Positions 54,799-63,562 of a stretch of 64,000 nucleotides of DNA are shown here, in pieces. The stretch's first letter is position 1; every line of letters starts with the position of its first letter. Below the pieces are notes generated by a model. It made no database searches and was not told the origin of the DNA. It saw only the letters and a list, made by a program, of their open reading frames with translations. Origin of the DNA: Pseudoduganella ginsengisoli (lineage in GTDB: Bacteria > Pseudomonadota > Gammaproteobacteria > Burkholderiales > Burkholderiaceae_D); the NCBI RefSeq assembly GCF_009720865.1, contig NZ_WNLA01000023.1, positions 1-64,000 of the forward strand. Direction: 5' to 3'. Both the position numbers and the translations under genes were made by a program.

Positions 54799-56100
54799 AT
54801 GAACACCTCTGACAACAAAGCAACACTGTCGTTCTCCGATGGTAGCCAGGCGGTCGAATTCCCGATCTACAAAGGCACGATTGGCCCGGACGTCATCGAT
54901 ATCCGCAAACTGTACGGCGCTACCGGCAAATTCACGTATGACCCGGGCTTCATGTCGACCGCGGCATGCAACTCGTCGATCACCTACATCGACGGCGACA
55001 AGGGCGAGCTGCTGTACCGCGGCTACCCGATCGAACAGCTGGCGGTGAATGCCGACTTCATGGAGTCGTGCTACCTGCTGTTGAACGGCGAACTGCCGAA
55101 TGCAGACCAGAAGAAAAAGTTCGTTGACACCGTGACCAAGCACACGATGGTGCACGAACAGATGCAATTCTTCTTCCGTGGCTTCCGCCGCGACGCGCAC
55201 CCGATGTCCGTGCTGGTTGGCACCGTCGGCGCGCTGGCATCGTTCTACCACGACTCGCTGGACATCAACGACCCGCACCACCGCGAAGTGTCGGCGATCC
55301 GCCTGATCGCGAAGATGCCAACCCTGGTGGCGATGGCTTACAAATACTCGATCGGCCAGCCGTTCGTGTACCCACGCAATGACCTGTCGTACAGCGCCAA
55401 CTTCATGCGCATGATGTTCGGCAACCCATGCGAAGAATACAAAGTCAACGACGTGCTGGTGCGCGCGCTGGACCGCATCCTGATCCTGCACGCTGACCAC
55501 GAGCAAAATGCATCGACCTCGACCGTGCGTCTGGCCGGTTCGTCGGGCGCCAACCCGTTCGCCTGTATCGCTGCCGGTATCGCTTGCCTGTGGGGCCCTG
55601 CCCACGGCGGCGCGAACGAAGCGGCACTGAACATGCTGAAAGAAATCGGCACCGTCGACAAGATCCCTGAGTTCATCGCGCAAGTGAAAGACAAGAACTC
55701 CGGCGTGAAGCTGATGGGCTTCGGTCACCGCGTGTACAAGAACTTCGACCCACGCGCAAAACTGATGCGTGAAACCTGCCACGAAGTGCTGAACGAACTG
55801 GGCCTGCAAGACGATCCACTGTTCAAGCTGGCAATGGAACTGGAAAAGATCGCCCTGAACGACGAATACTTCGTGTCGCGCAAGCTGTACCCGAACGTGG
55901 ACTTCTACTCGGGCATCGTGCAGTCGGCGCTGGGCATTCCAGTGTCGCTGTTCACCGGTATCTTCGCGATGGCCCGTACCATCGGCTGGATCGCCCAGTG
56001 GAACGAAATGATTGCCGACCCAGAGCAGAAAATTGGCCGTCCACGCCAGCTGTTCGTTGGCGCTACCCAGCGCGACGTGCCACCTCTGGACAAGCGTTAA
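54799..56100 (+). CDS. gltA: citrate synthase (type II)
   Basis: 433 residues from ATG 54799, with AGGAAGAG upstream; the frame extends to 54697 but [12 protein letters not shown] is the family start. Catalytic residues are in [15 protein letters not shown] (His), [10 protein letters not shown] (His) and [15 protein letters not shown] (Asp). The N-terminal zinc-less beta domain is present, as in hexameric NADH-sensitive enzymes. Condenses oxaloacetate and acetyl-CoA. Last gene of the sdh operon. Confidence 0.97.
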   Translation: MNTSDNKATLSFSDGSQAVEFPIYKGTIGPDVIDIRKLYGATGKFTYDPGFMSTAACNSSITYIDGDKGELLYRGYPIEQLAVNADFMESCYLLLNGELPNADQKKKFVDTVTKHTMVHEQMQFFFRGFRRDAHPMSVLVGTVGALASFYHDSLDINDPHHREVSAIRLIAKMPTLVAMAYKYSIGQPFVYPRNDLSYSANFMRMMFGNPCEEYKVNDVLVRALDRILILHADHEQNASTSTVRLAGSSGANPFACIAAGIACLWGPAHGGANEAALNMLKEIGTVDKIPEFIAQVKDKNSGVKLMGFGHRVYKNFDPRAKLMRETCHEVLNELGLQDDPLFKLAMELEKIALNDEYFVSRKLYPNVDFYSGIVQSALGIPVSLFTGIFAMARTIGWIAQWNEMIADPEQKIGRPRQLFVGATQRDVPPLDKR

Positions 56101-56124
56101 TCCGGTTAATCATCACGGATCACA

Positions 56125-56148
56125 AAGCGGGCTGCGGCCCGCTTTTTT
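56125..56148 (+). terminator. rho-independent terminator of sdh-gltA operon
   Basis: AAGCGGGC (56125-56132) and GCCCGCTT (56137-56144) pair around TGCG, with a run of six T at 56143-56148. It lies 25 bp after the gltA stop. Confidence 0.9.
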
Positions 56149-56199
56149 GTTGCAAATCCGCTTGGTGCCTGGCACCGATCAAGGCGATACAATGGCCGT

Positions 56200-56694
56200 A
56201 TGGATACTTTCCTTGCGCGCTCAATTGCCTGCCTGCTGCCTTCCGCTCTGGAAGAGGGCGATACCCGGCTGGTGCGCGGGATCGGCAATGGCTTCATGGT
56301 GGCCTATGCGGTGGATAACGACTGGGTGCGCCAGCACCATTTATCCACATCCGGCGTCACGCTGGCTGACGTGCACAAGCAAGCGATGGATAACCTGCTC
56401 ACCCTGTGCGCCCGCCACATCAAAGTCCAGCAATACGGCGCCATCTTCGGTGTCTTTATTGACGGAAAATTCGAAGCATCGATGTTCTTGCTGCAGCGCC
56501 TGTGGCAACAGGATTTCGCCAACCTCGTCAATAAAGGCTATGCCATCGCCGCCCCGGCGCGCGATGTGCTGGCGTTTTGCGATATGGATTCCGCCGAAGG
56601 CATTGCCGAGCTGAAGCGCATGGTCGAGCGCGTATGGAACGGCGGCGACCATTTGCTCAGCCGCGAGCTGTTCCGCATCCGCAAGCAATCCTGA
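56200..56694 (+). CDS. hypothetical protein, possibly DUF1444-like
   Basis: 164 residues, soluble, with no signal peptide. The pattern LVRGIGNGFMVAYAVDNDWVRQH, AMDNLLTL, FGVFIDGKFEASMFLLQRLWQQDF, GYAIAAPARDVLAFCDM is reminiscent of the DUF1444/YtpQ type (a C-terminal alpha/beta segment with L-x-x-x-W and a P-x-R-D-x-L-x-F motif). I am not sure of the family. It ends exactly where the convergent GGDEF-EAL gene ends (adjacent stop codons). Confidence 0.7.
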   Translation: MDTFLARSIACLLPSALEEGDTRLVRGIGNGFMVAYAVDNDWVRQHHLSTSGVTLADVHKQAMDNLLTLCARHIKVQQYGAIFGVFIDGKFEASMFLLQRLWQQDFANLVNKGYAIAAPARDVLAFCDMDSAEGIAELKRMVERVWNGGDHLLSRELFRIRKQS

Positions 56695-58767
56695 TCAATG
56701 CACGCCGCGCATTTCCAGCCACCGCTCCAGCGCGCCCGGCGTCATCGGGTCGCTGACATAGCGCCCCTGCATGCCGGGACAGCCATGCGCGGCCAGGAAG
56801 TCGCGCTGCGCCTGCGTTTCCACTGCCGTCGCCACCACAGGGATATTGAGGTTGTGCCCGATGTCGAGCATGGTCTTGGCCAGCGCCCCATGCTGTCCAT
56901 GCGGACAAATTTCCTGCACGGATGCGGGCGCCATCTTTAACTGGTCCACCGTCAGCGACCGCAAGCAATACAAATCCGTGATGCCCCCGCCAAACTGGTC
57001 AACCGACAGCCGCAATCCCAGCTTGCGCACCCCCGCGCACAATTTGCGGGCCTGCTCCGGGTCATGCATCAATTGCGCTTCCCGTACTTCCAGCTTCAGG
57101 CGCGTGGGGTCGACACCATGCTGCGCCATCTTGCCCGCCAAATAAGGCAGATAATCCGCCCGCGCAAATTCGCGCCGCGATACATTGATGGACACGGGCA
57201 GGTTGCGGTAGCCCAGGTCGTCGAGCCGGTTCAGCAAGCTGCACGCACGCTCCACCACACGCCGCCCCAGCTCGACAATCAAGCCATTCGATTCCGCATC
57301 CGGCAAAAATTCACCCGGCAACAGTTCCCCCAGCTCCGGATGGCGCCAGCGCAGCAGCGCCTCCAGCCCCAGCAATTTGCCATCGGCCACGCTGACGTTC
57401 GGTTGCAGCGCCAGGTGGATTTCATCGTGCCGCAACGCTTCGCGCAGCGCCTGCTCCATGCGCACCCGCGACGCCGATGCCGTCGTCATTTCGGGGGAAT
57501 AAAAGTGCACGGCGCCGGCGCCGCCGCGCTTGCCTTCATACATGGCGGCGTCGGCCGCGCGCAGCAGGGCGGCAAAGTTGTCCGCATCGTTCGGGTAAAT
57601 CGCCACGCCCATGCTGCCATCGATGGGCACCGGATGCCCGTCGATGTCGAACCGCGCCGTCAATTCGCGGCGGATGCGGCTGATCATGCCCAGCGTGTAG
57701 CGCAAATCCGGCTGGTCCGGCAACACGAGTACGAATTCATCGCCGCCCAGCCGCGCCACGGTATCGCTGTCGCGCACGGCATCCTGCAAACGCTGCGCAA
57801 CCGTGCACAGCACCTGGTCGCCCGCATCATGGCCCAGTGTGTCATTGATTTCTTTGAACTTGTTCAAGTCCAGCAAAATCACGGCGGCGCTGAGGCCGCT
57901 GCGCCGCGCCGACGTGATCGCGTGCTCGATGCGGTCGCGCAGCAACGTGCGGTTGGCCAGCCCCGTCAGCGCATCGTGCGTGACCTGGTGTTCCAGCTGC
58001 GCCATGCGCTGCCGCTGTTCCGTCACGTCTTCAATAATGCCGACGTAATGCGACACTTTGTGGTGCCGGTCGCGCACGGGCGTAATGGATAAATGGTTCC
58101 AGTACAGTTCGCCGTTCTTGCGGCGGTTGCGCAGCACCACCGTCAGCGGACGGCGCGCGGCAATGGCGGCCGCCAGGTGCGCGCGCGTGACGTTGTCGTG
58201 GCCAGGCGCAGCCATGAAGCGCGAGTCGCGTCCCAACGCTTCCTGCAGTGAGTAGCCCGTGATGCGTTCGAACGCGGGGTTGACGTACACAATGGGATTG
58301 TCGGCGCCGTCGCAGCGCGTAATGACGACGCCATTGTTCACGGCATGGAGCGCCCGTTCGCGCAATTCCAGCGTGTCTTTTTGCTCGTAATGGCTGGACA
58401 AATCAATGCCGCAGCCCAGCAGGAATAACTGCCCGTCGGCTTCCAGCCGCGAGCCGCAAAACAAAAACGGGATCTGGCGCCCGTGCACCAGCAAATGCGC
58501 TTCCACCTGCACCATGCCTTGCCGTTCAAAGACATCGCAAAACGCTTGCGCAATGGCGGGGCGGTCGGCTGGCGGGAATAGTTCCAGCATGTGAATGGCA
58601 CGCAACTGCGCGGCCTCACGGCCGGTAATGCGCTCGACTTGCTGGTTCCAGAGCACAAAATGCCCCGCTTCGTTGAGCACGTAAAAGGTGCCTGGCAGCA
58701 CATCCATTACGTCGCACAGCAGCGAGGCGCCGACCTGGCTGGCCGGATCCTTCACGCTATCGTCCAT
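56695..58767 (-). CDS. PAS-PAS-GGDEF-EAL protein with degenerate EAL domain
   Basis: 690 residues. Two PAS domains (about 20-130 and 140-265; VYVNPAFERITGYSLQEALG is in the second). The GGDEF domain has an intact RLGGDEFVLVLP active site (about 339-350). The EAL domain keeps LGLEALLRW (about 467), but the metal and catalytic loops are altered: DDFGTG is DQFGGG (about 590), K-x-D is KMA, and AEGVET is ATAVET (about 647). It should make c-di-GMP. Phosphodiesterase activity looks lost, so the EAL part may be only a sensor. No transmembrane helix. Stop codons abut the convergent gene. Confidence 0.9.
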   Translation of the reverse strand: MDDSVKDPASQVGASLLCDVMDVLPGTFYVLNEAGHFVLWNQQVERITGREAAQLRAIHMLELFPPADRPAIAQAFCDVFERQGMVQVEAHLLVHGRQIPFLFCGSRLEADGQLFLLGCGIDLSSHYEQKDTLELRERALHAVNNGVVITRCDGADNPIVYVNPAFERITGYSLQEALGRDSRFMAAPGHDNVTRAHLAAAIAARRPLTVVLRNRRKNGELYWNHLSITPVRDRHHKVSHYVGIIEDVTEQRQRMAQLEHQVTHDALTGLANRTLLRDRIEHAITSARRSGLSAAVILLDLNKFKEINDTLGHDAGDQVLCTVAQRLQDAVRDSDTVARLGGDEFVLVLPDQPDLRYTLGMISRIRRELTARFDIDGHPVPIDGSMGVAIYPNDADNFAALLRAADAAMYEGKRGGAGAVHFYSPEMTTASASRVRMEQALREALRHDEIHLALQPNVSVADGKLLGLEALLRWRHPELGELLPGEFLPDAESNGLIVELGRRVVERACSLLNRLDDLGYRNLPVSINVSRREFARADYLPYLAGKMAQHGVDPTRLKLEVREAQLMHDPEQARKLCAGVRKLGLRLSVDQFGGGITDLYCLRSLTVDQLKMAPASVQEICPHGQHGALAKTMLDIGHNLNIPVVATAVETQAQRDFLAAHGCPGMQGRYVSDPMTPGALERWLEMRGVH

Positions 58768-58870
58768 GGTTCCCCTGCGTTCTTCTTGTCGAGGTTGCTA
58801 AACTTGCATTTTTATTGGAGCTTTACAGTTTAGTCTGCGCAAAAAACCATGGCGCTCGATAGGGGGAGCG

Positions 58871-59251
58871 TTATTTCGGCGGTTCGCCGTCCAGCAGGGC
58901 CTGGATTTCAGCGCGTTCCTTCGCCGTGACGTGGCCGCCGCGCAGCGCAGCGAGAACCAGCGCCTTGCCGGAACCGGCAAACGCTTTCTGGATCAAGTCT
59001 TTCAGCAGCGACGTCTGCACGGATTCCTGTTCCTGCACCGGCGCATAGATATGGGCGCGGGCGCTTTCATCGCGGTTCAGCAAGCCCTTGGTGTGCATCA
59101 CTTGCAGCAGCCGCAGCACCGTCGCGTAATTCATGTCGGGCCGGGTTTCCAGCGCGGCTGCATGCACTTGCTTGGCCGTGGACGGGCCCAGCGCATACAG
59201 CAGGCGCAGCATTTCCAGTTCAGACGCGGTGGGTTTCGGTAAGGTGCTCAT
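58871..59251 (-). CDS. BlaI/MecI/CopY-family transcriptional repressor
   Basis: 126 residues. Winged helix with PTASELEMLRLLYALGPSTAKQVHAA and NYATVLRLLQVMHTKGLLNRDE, followed by a C-terminal dimerisation helix region. BlaI proteins repress beta-lactamase or metal genes and are inactivated by a BlaR/MecR-type M56 peptidase, usually encoded next door. No M56 gene or beta-lactamase is seen here. It sits 19 bp downstream of the LRR-kinase gene on the same strand, so it may be cotranscribed with it. Confidence 0.85.
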   Translation of the reverse strand: MSTLPKPTASELEMLRLLYALGPSTAKQVHAAALETRPDMNYATVLRLLQVMHTKGLLNRDESARAHIYAPVQEQESVQTSLLKDLIQKAFAGSGKALVLAALRGGHVTAKERAEIQALLDGEPPK

Positions 59252-59270
59252 GCAAAGTAGAATAAAATAT

Positions 59271-60599
59271 CTAGAACGGATTGTCTAGTATTTGTTCCAG
59301 CTGGCGGGCGATATAGATGAGTGGCGGGCGCGCTTGCGGCGTGCTGTCCAGGCAGGCTGCCGCCCATGCGTGCAGGCGGGCTGCCAGTTCCGGACGCAAG
59401 CCATCGCACCGCTGCAGCAACTCTTCCAGCAGGCAGCCGAAGGCGCGGGTTTCGATGCGCTGCAAGCCGATGGCCAGCGGGCCGGCCGGGTCAAAGAACG
59501 ACGCGGCGCCGAAGTCGCCCAGCAAGGAGCGGCCGCGGGGGCAGTGCAGCGTGTTGTGGCCATACAGGTCGCCGTGCAAGATGCCCTGGCGGTGCAAATG
59601 TGCGGCAGCCGAAGCGATGCCGTAGGCAATGCGCAGCGCCGTGCCGGCGTCAAACCGTTTGGTGTCGTCGTAGATGTCGCGCGTGCAGCTTTGCAGGCTG
59701 GGCGGGCCGGCCAGGTTGCCATAGTCCGGATCGATCAGCGGCATGACGAGACCTTGCGCATGGTCCGGGTGGCCGTGGATGCGGCCCAGCACGGGGATCA
59801 AATCCGGGTGCTTGCCTGCCGCGATGCAGGCCGCCATTTCCGATTGCGGCAAGCCATCGCTGGTGACGGCGCCTTTGAATAACTTAATTGCCACATGCGC
59901 GGCCACGTCGCCTGCTCTTTGCTGCGTGGCCTGGTAAATCACGCCGGACGCGCCTTCGCCCAGCTTGCGGCCCAGTGTCAGCGACGTCCATGCCACCAAT
60001 GGCACGGGCGAGCGTTCCAGTGCCTGCAGTTCCAGCGGTGTGCTGAATGGATTGCCGGCAAAGGCCAGCCAAGACAGGCGGGGCAAGTCCGCCAGCCAGT
60101 CCGGCAGCGCCGTGAGCCGGTTGGCCGCGATGCGCAGCAATTCCAGCTTGTGGCAATGCGCGAGTTCGTCGGGCAGTGCAGTCAGGCGGTTCCCGGCCAG
60201 CATCAGCTTTTGCATGTCCGTGCAGCGGCCGATTTCCGGCGGCAGCGTTTCGACAGCGTTATCGGTCAGGATCAGCCAGCGCAGCTTGGGCGGCAGGGCG
60301 CTGGCGGGAACGTGCACGATGCGGTTGGCTTTAAAGCCCACCATCGTCAACTGTTCGCAGCGGCCCAGCACGGGCGGCAATGCCGTGAACTGGTTATCGG
60401 AACAGAAAAGTACGCGCAACTTGTGCAGGCGGGGCAGATCGTCCGGCAGGCAGGACAACGCGTTGCCCGATAAATCCAGGATTTCCAGCGAATCGGCCAG
60501 ATCATAAATCTCGCTGGGGAATTCCGTGAGGCCGGCTTTGATTTGCAGGCGCTGCACGCCGGCCAGTTCGCCGGCGCGTAATTGTTCAAGAGTGTGCAT
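59271..60599 (-). CDS. leucine-rich-repeat protein kinase
   Basis: 442 residues. Seven or eight LRR units of about 23 residues (for example LEILDLSGNALSCLPDDLPRL is part of one) span about 30-195. A eukaryotic-type kinase domain fills about 205-440. Kinase motifs: glycine loop LGEGASGVIY (about 212-221), VAIKLF (Lys), catalytic loop ILHGDLYGHNTLH (about 343-355, HGD in place of HRD, with Asp and Asn kept) and LLGDFGAASFF (DFG about 362). No transmembrane helix or signal, so it is a cytoplasmic kinase with an LRR sensor or scaffold. It starts 2 bp after the YjjG stop and is coupled to it. Confidence 0.88.
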   Translation of the reverse strand: MHTLEQLRAGELAGVQRLQIKAGLTEFPSEIYDLADSLEILDLSGNALSCLPDDLPRLHKLRVLFCSDNQFTALPPVLGRCEQLTMVGFKANRIVHVPASALPPKLRWLILTDNAVETLPPEIGRCTDMQKLMLAGNRLTALPDELAHCHKLELLRIAANRLTALPDWLADLPRLSWLAFAGNPFSTPLELQALERSPVPLVAWTSLTLGRKLGEGASGVIYQATQQRAGDVAAHVAIKLFKGAVTSDGLPQSEMAACIAAGKHPDLIPVLGRIHGHPDHAQGLVMPLIDPDYGNLAGPPSLQSCTRDIYDDTKRFDAGTALRIAYGIASAAAHLHRQGILHGDLYGHNTLHCPRGRSLLGDFGAASFFDPAGPLAIGLQRIETRAFGCLLEELLQRCDGLRPELAARLHAWAAACLDSTPQARPPLIYIARQLEQILDNPF

Positions 60600-60601
60600 G
60601 G

Positions 60602-61309
60602 TTATCGGGCCGAAGCAGCCATGCCTGACAGCGATGGCGCCACCTCGTCGAGGTGGGCCACATCCAGCGTCGGCACGGCTTCCGTATGATTGGCTAAGCG
60701 GCCGGGATTGTACCAGCAGCTTTCAATGCCAAAGCGGTTTGCGCCCAGGATGTCGGCGTCGAGCCGGTCGCCCACGATGATCGTTTCCGCTTTTGAAAAC
60801 GCACGCGCCATTTTCACGGTGTAGTCAAAGAAGCGGCTGTCCGGCTTGGCAAAGCCGCACGCTTCGGATGTGGCAATGAACGAAATGTAGTCACCCAGGC
60901 CGGAGGCGGCAATGCGGCGGCCCTGGATGTGGGCCACGCCATTGGTGATGATGCCGACTTCGCCGATGCCTGCCAGCGTTTTGCACAGCTGTTGTGCGCC
61001 GTCGATCAGGACCACGGTATCGGACAGCGATTCGAGGTAACGCTCGCTGGCTTGCGACGGGTCCAGTTCCAGCCGGCCGGCTTCGAACGTTTGCCGGAAG
61101 CGTTCAACTTTGAGGAAGTCTTTGGTGACGGTGCCTGCTTCAAACGCGCGCCACAAGTCGATATTGATTTTCTGGTATTGCGCGAACAACGCGTCGACCG
61201 GGGCTGCGAATCCGAGTTCCCGCAACGTGCGTTCAAACGAGAGTTTTTCAGAAGCCCGGAAGTCCAGCAATGTGTCATCCAGGTCGAACAGGAAGAGCTT
61301 GTGTTTCAT
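60602..61309 (-). CDS. yjjG: YjjG-type HAD nucleotidase
   Basis: 235 residues. HAD motif I FLFDLDDTLLDFR, a helical cap (ALFAQYQKINIDLWRAFEAG), motif II GIITNG, motif III Lys in CGFAKPDSRFF and motif IV VGDRLDADILGA. YjjG enzymes dephosphorylate non-canonical pyrimidine nucleotides such as dUMP and 5-substituted analogues. First gene of a minus-strand unit with the LRR kinase and BlaI-type repressor. Confidence 0.88.
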   Translation of the reverse strand: MKHKLFLFDLDDTLLDFRASEKLSFERTLRELGFAAPVDALFAQYQKINIDLWRAFEAGTVTKDFLKVERFRQTFEAGRLELDPSQASERYLESLSDTVVLIDGAQQLCKTLAGIGEVGIITNGVAHIQGRRIAASGLGDYISFIATSEACGFAKPDSRFFDYTVKMARAFSKAETIIVGDRLDADILGANRFGIESCWYNPGRLANHTEAVPTLDVAHLDEVAPSLSGMAASAR

Positions 61310-61448
61310 GTGTGAAGCGGCGCCGTATATGCAGCCAGCTATGCTACCACGGCATGGGGAAGGCTACCCCTCAAAAAACGGTTCTACTACCCGCTGCTAT
61401 CGGCTGATAGTAAAACCGCTTTTTAGGGACATGCCGCCCGCTGCCGGC

Positions 61449-62315
61449 TTACCACTTCATCTCGCCCTTGGCCACCTTCGCACTGATCTGCAGCGCCGAT
61501 TCCAGCCCCGCCTTTGGATAAGCGGACTTCATCGACGCGATCAGCGCGTCGCTGCCGCCTGCTTTCGGCGTTTCGGTTTCAAAGCGGCGCAGGTAATCGG
61601 CCGTGAAACGGATCGCATCCGGCGTGAACGCCACGCCCGGCTGGAAGTGGCCCGGCACCACCGTGACCGGCTTCAGTGCCGCGATATGGTCCAGCGTCGC
61701 CAGCCACTGTTTGCGCGATTCTACCGTTTGCGTATCGGCCACCCACACGTGCAGCCCGGAGAACAGCACGACGCCGCCCGCCACCGCCTTGATCGAAGGA
61801 ATCCACACAAACGTGCGGTCCGGTGTGGCGCCATTCAAGCCTTCGATTTTCAGCTTTTCACCTTCCAGCACGATTTCATCGCCCGGCAACACTTCCGGCA
61901 TGACGATGCCTTGTGGTGCATTGTCTTTCAGGATCGGCCCCCAGTAACCCACCTTGGCCGCTGCCTTTTTCTGCATGGCCGCCACCGTGCCCGGCGTGGC
62001 CACGATGCGCGCTTCGGGGAAGGCCGCCTTGATGACATCCAGGCCGAAATAGAAATCCGGGTCGCCATGGCTGACGTACACGGTGGTCAAACGCTTGCCG
62101 CTGGCGCGGATTTGCTCGACGAGTTTCAATGCTTCAGCGCGCGAGAATTGCGCATCGATCAGCACGGCGTCTTTGTCGCCCTTCACCAGCACCGAAGCGA
62201 CGGGGAAAATGGCGGATTCGCCCGGGTTGAACACTTCCAGCGACAGGGGCGCGGCGGCAGCAACGGCGGAAGCGGAAACAGCAGCAGCAGCGGCAATAAC
62301 GGATTTGAGCAGCAT
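61449..62315 (-). CDS. exported MBL-fold metallohydrolase with altered metal motif
   Basis: 288 residues with a Sec signal peptide (about 1-22). MBL fold: VLVKGDKDAVLIDAQFS, TVYVSHGDPDFYFGL in place of the classical H-x-H-x-D-H, LFSGLHVWVAD, VVPGHFQPG. One His of the first motif is Asp and the last is Phe, so the metal site is not standard. Many such exported proteins remain uncharacterised. It diverges from a LysR gene across 109 bp, the usual layout for a regulator and its target. Confidence 0.85.
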   Translation of the reverse strand: MLLKSVIAAAAAVSASAVAAAAPLSLEVFNPGESAIFPVASVLVKGDKDAVLIDAQFSRAEALKLVEQIRASGKRLTTVYVSHGDPDFYFGLDVIKAAFPEARIVATPGTVAAMQKKAAAKVGYWGPILKDNAPQGIVMPEVLPGDEIVLEGEKLKIEGLNGATPDRTFVWIPSIKAVAGGVVLFSGLHVWVADTQTVESRKQWLATLDHIAALKPVTVVPGHFQPGVAFTPDAIRFTADYLRRFETETPKAGGSDALIASMKSAYPKAGLESALQISAKVAKGEMKW

Positions 62316-62424
62316 GGCGAAGGTCCTTCATAACGTGATTGGAATGACGCCATTGTGCCGCCCAGCATTCGTGCGAAAAACAGTGTAGATTGCAATGGTT
62401 AATTGCATGAATCGATGAAATCAA

Positions 62425-63336
62425 ATGGACAGGCTGACGGCTGCAAAAGTGTTCGTGGAAATCGCCGACCGCGGCAGCATGATTGCCGCCGCCGACGCAC
62501 TGGACATGTCGCGCGCCATGGTCACGCGCTACCTGGCGGAAATGGAACAGTGGTGCGCCGTCCGCCTGCTGCACCGGACTACGCGCCGCATCAGCCTGAC
62601 GGCAGCCGGGGAACTCACATTGAACCGCTGCCGCGAAATGCTGGCCATGGCCGAGGAAATGGCGGCAGTCGGGCAGGGCGACCCCAGCGCACCGCATGGT
62701 TTATTAAGACTGGCCAGTTCGCACTTTCTCGCGCAGACAGCGCTGGCCCGGGCCGTGGCAACGTATTTGCAGCAATACCCGAACGTCAGCGTCGACCTGC
62801 AAGTCGACAACCGCGCCGTCAACCTTGTCGAGCAGCGTATCGACCTGGCCATCCGCATCACCAATGAACTGGACCCAGGGCTGATTGCGCGGCGCCTTGG
62901 CGATTGCGATTCCGTCATTGTTGCCGCGCCCGGCTATCTGGAGCGTGCCGGCACGCCGCAAACACCGGACGACCTCGCCCGCCACAACTGCCTGACGTAT
63001 TCCTATTTCGGCAAGAGTTTTTGGCGTTTCGGCGATGCGCAGGTGGCTGTGGGCGGCAACCTGTCATCGAATGAATCGATGGCGCTGCTGTCGGCAGCAG
63101 TGGAGGGGACTGGTATCACCATGCAGCCCAGCTTTGCCGCTGCGCCCTTCATTCAAGGCGGCAAACTCACGCAACTGCTGCCAAATTTCACCCCGCAGCA
63201 ACTGGGTATTTACGGCGTCTACAGCTCGCGCGAGCACATGCCGCCCGCGCTGCGCGCCATGCTGGACCACCTGCTGGACTGGTTCGCCACCGACCCGGAA
63301 TGGCGAGTTGCGGGCATACCACTTATTGAAAAATAG
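62425..63336 (+). CDS. LysR-family transcriptional regulator
   Basis: 303 residues. N-terminal helix-turn-helix: MDRLTAAKVFVEIADRGSMI, AADALDMSRAMVTRYLAEMEQW, RLLHRTTRRISLTAAG. The C-terminal periplasmic-binding-type domain starts about residue 90 (GLLRLASSHFL, RIDLAIRITNELDPGLIARRL, SNESMALLSAAVEGTGITMQP). It belongs to the CrgA/DsdC-like group common in Burkholderiales. It probably regulates the divergent MBL hydrolase gene. Confidence 0.9.
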   Translation: MDRLTAAKVFVEIADRGSMIAAADALDMSRAMVTRYLAEMEQWCAVRLLHRTTRRISLTAAGELTLNRCREMLAMAEEMAAVGQGDPSAPHGLLRLASSHFLAQTALARAVATYLQQYPNVSVDLQVDNRAVNLVEQRIDLAIRITNELDPGLIARRLGDCDSVIVAAPGYLERAGTPQTPDDLARHNCLTYSYFGKSFWRFGDAQVAVGGNLSSNESMALLSAAVEGTGITMQPSFAAAPFIQGGKLTQLLPNFTPQQLGIYGVYSSREHMPPALRAMLDHLLDWFATDPEWRVAGIPLIEK

Positions 63337-63562
63337 ACATTGACATGGCCGCAAAGCCGCAATTTTTCTAGCGATTTTGCTAGTTTACTGGTTGTTATGG
63401 ATCAAGACCGCGTGCTATTCTACGGGACCGTTTTATAGCATTACCGAATTACAGGTCCTTCCCCCACAACTTGATATGCAATCCGCTAACCGGTCAGGCC
63501 GTGTCGCGGAAGGTTAGATTAACCCGCTAATTCCTCGCGAAGCGCGAAGAAAGGTGAGCAAG

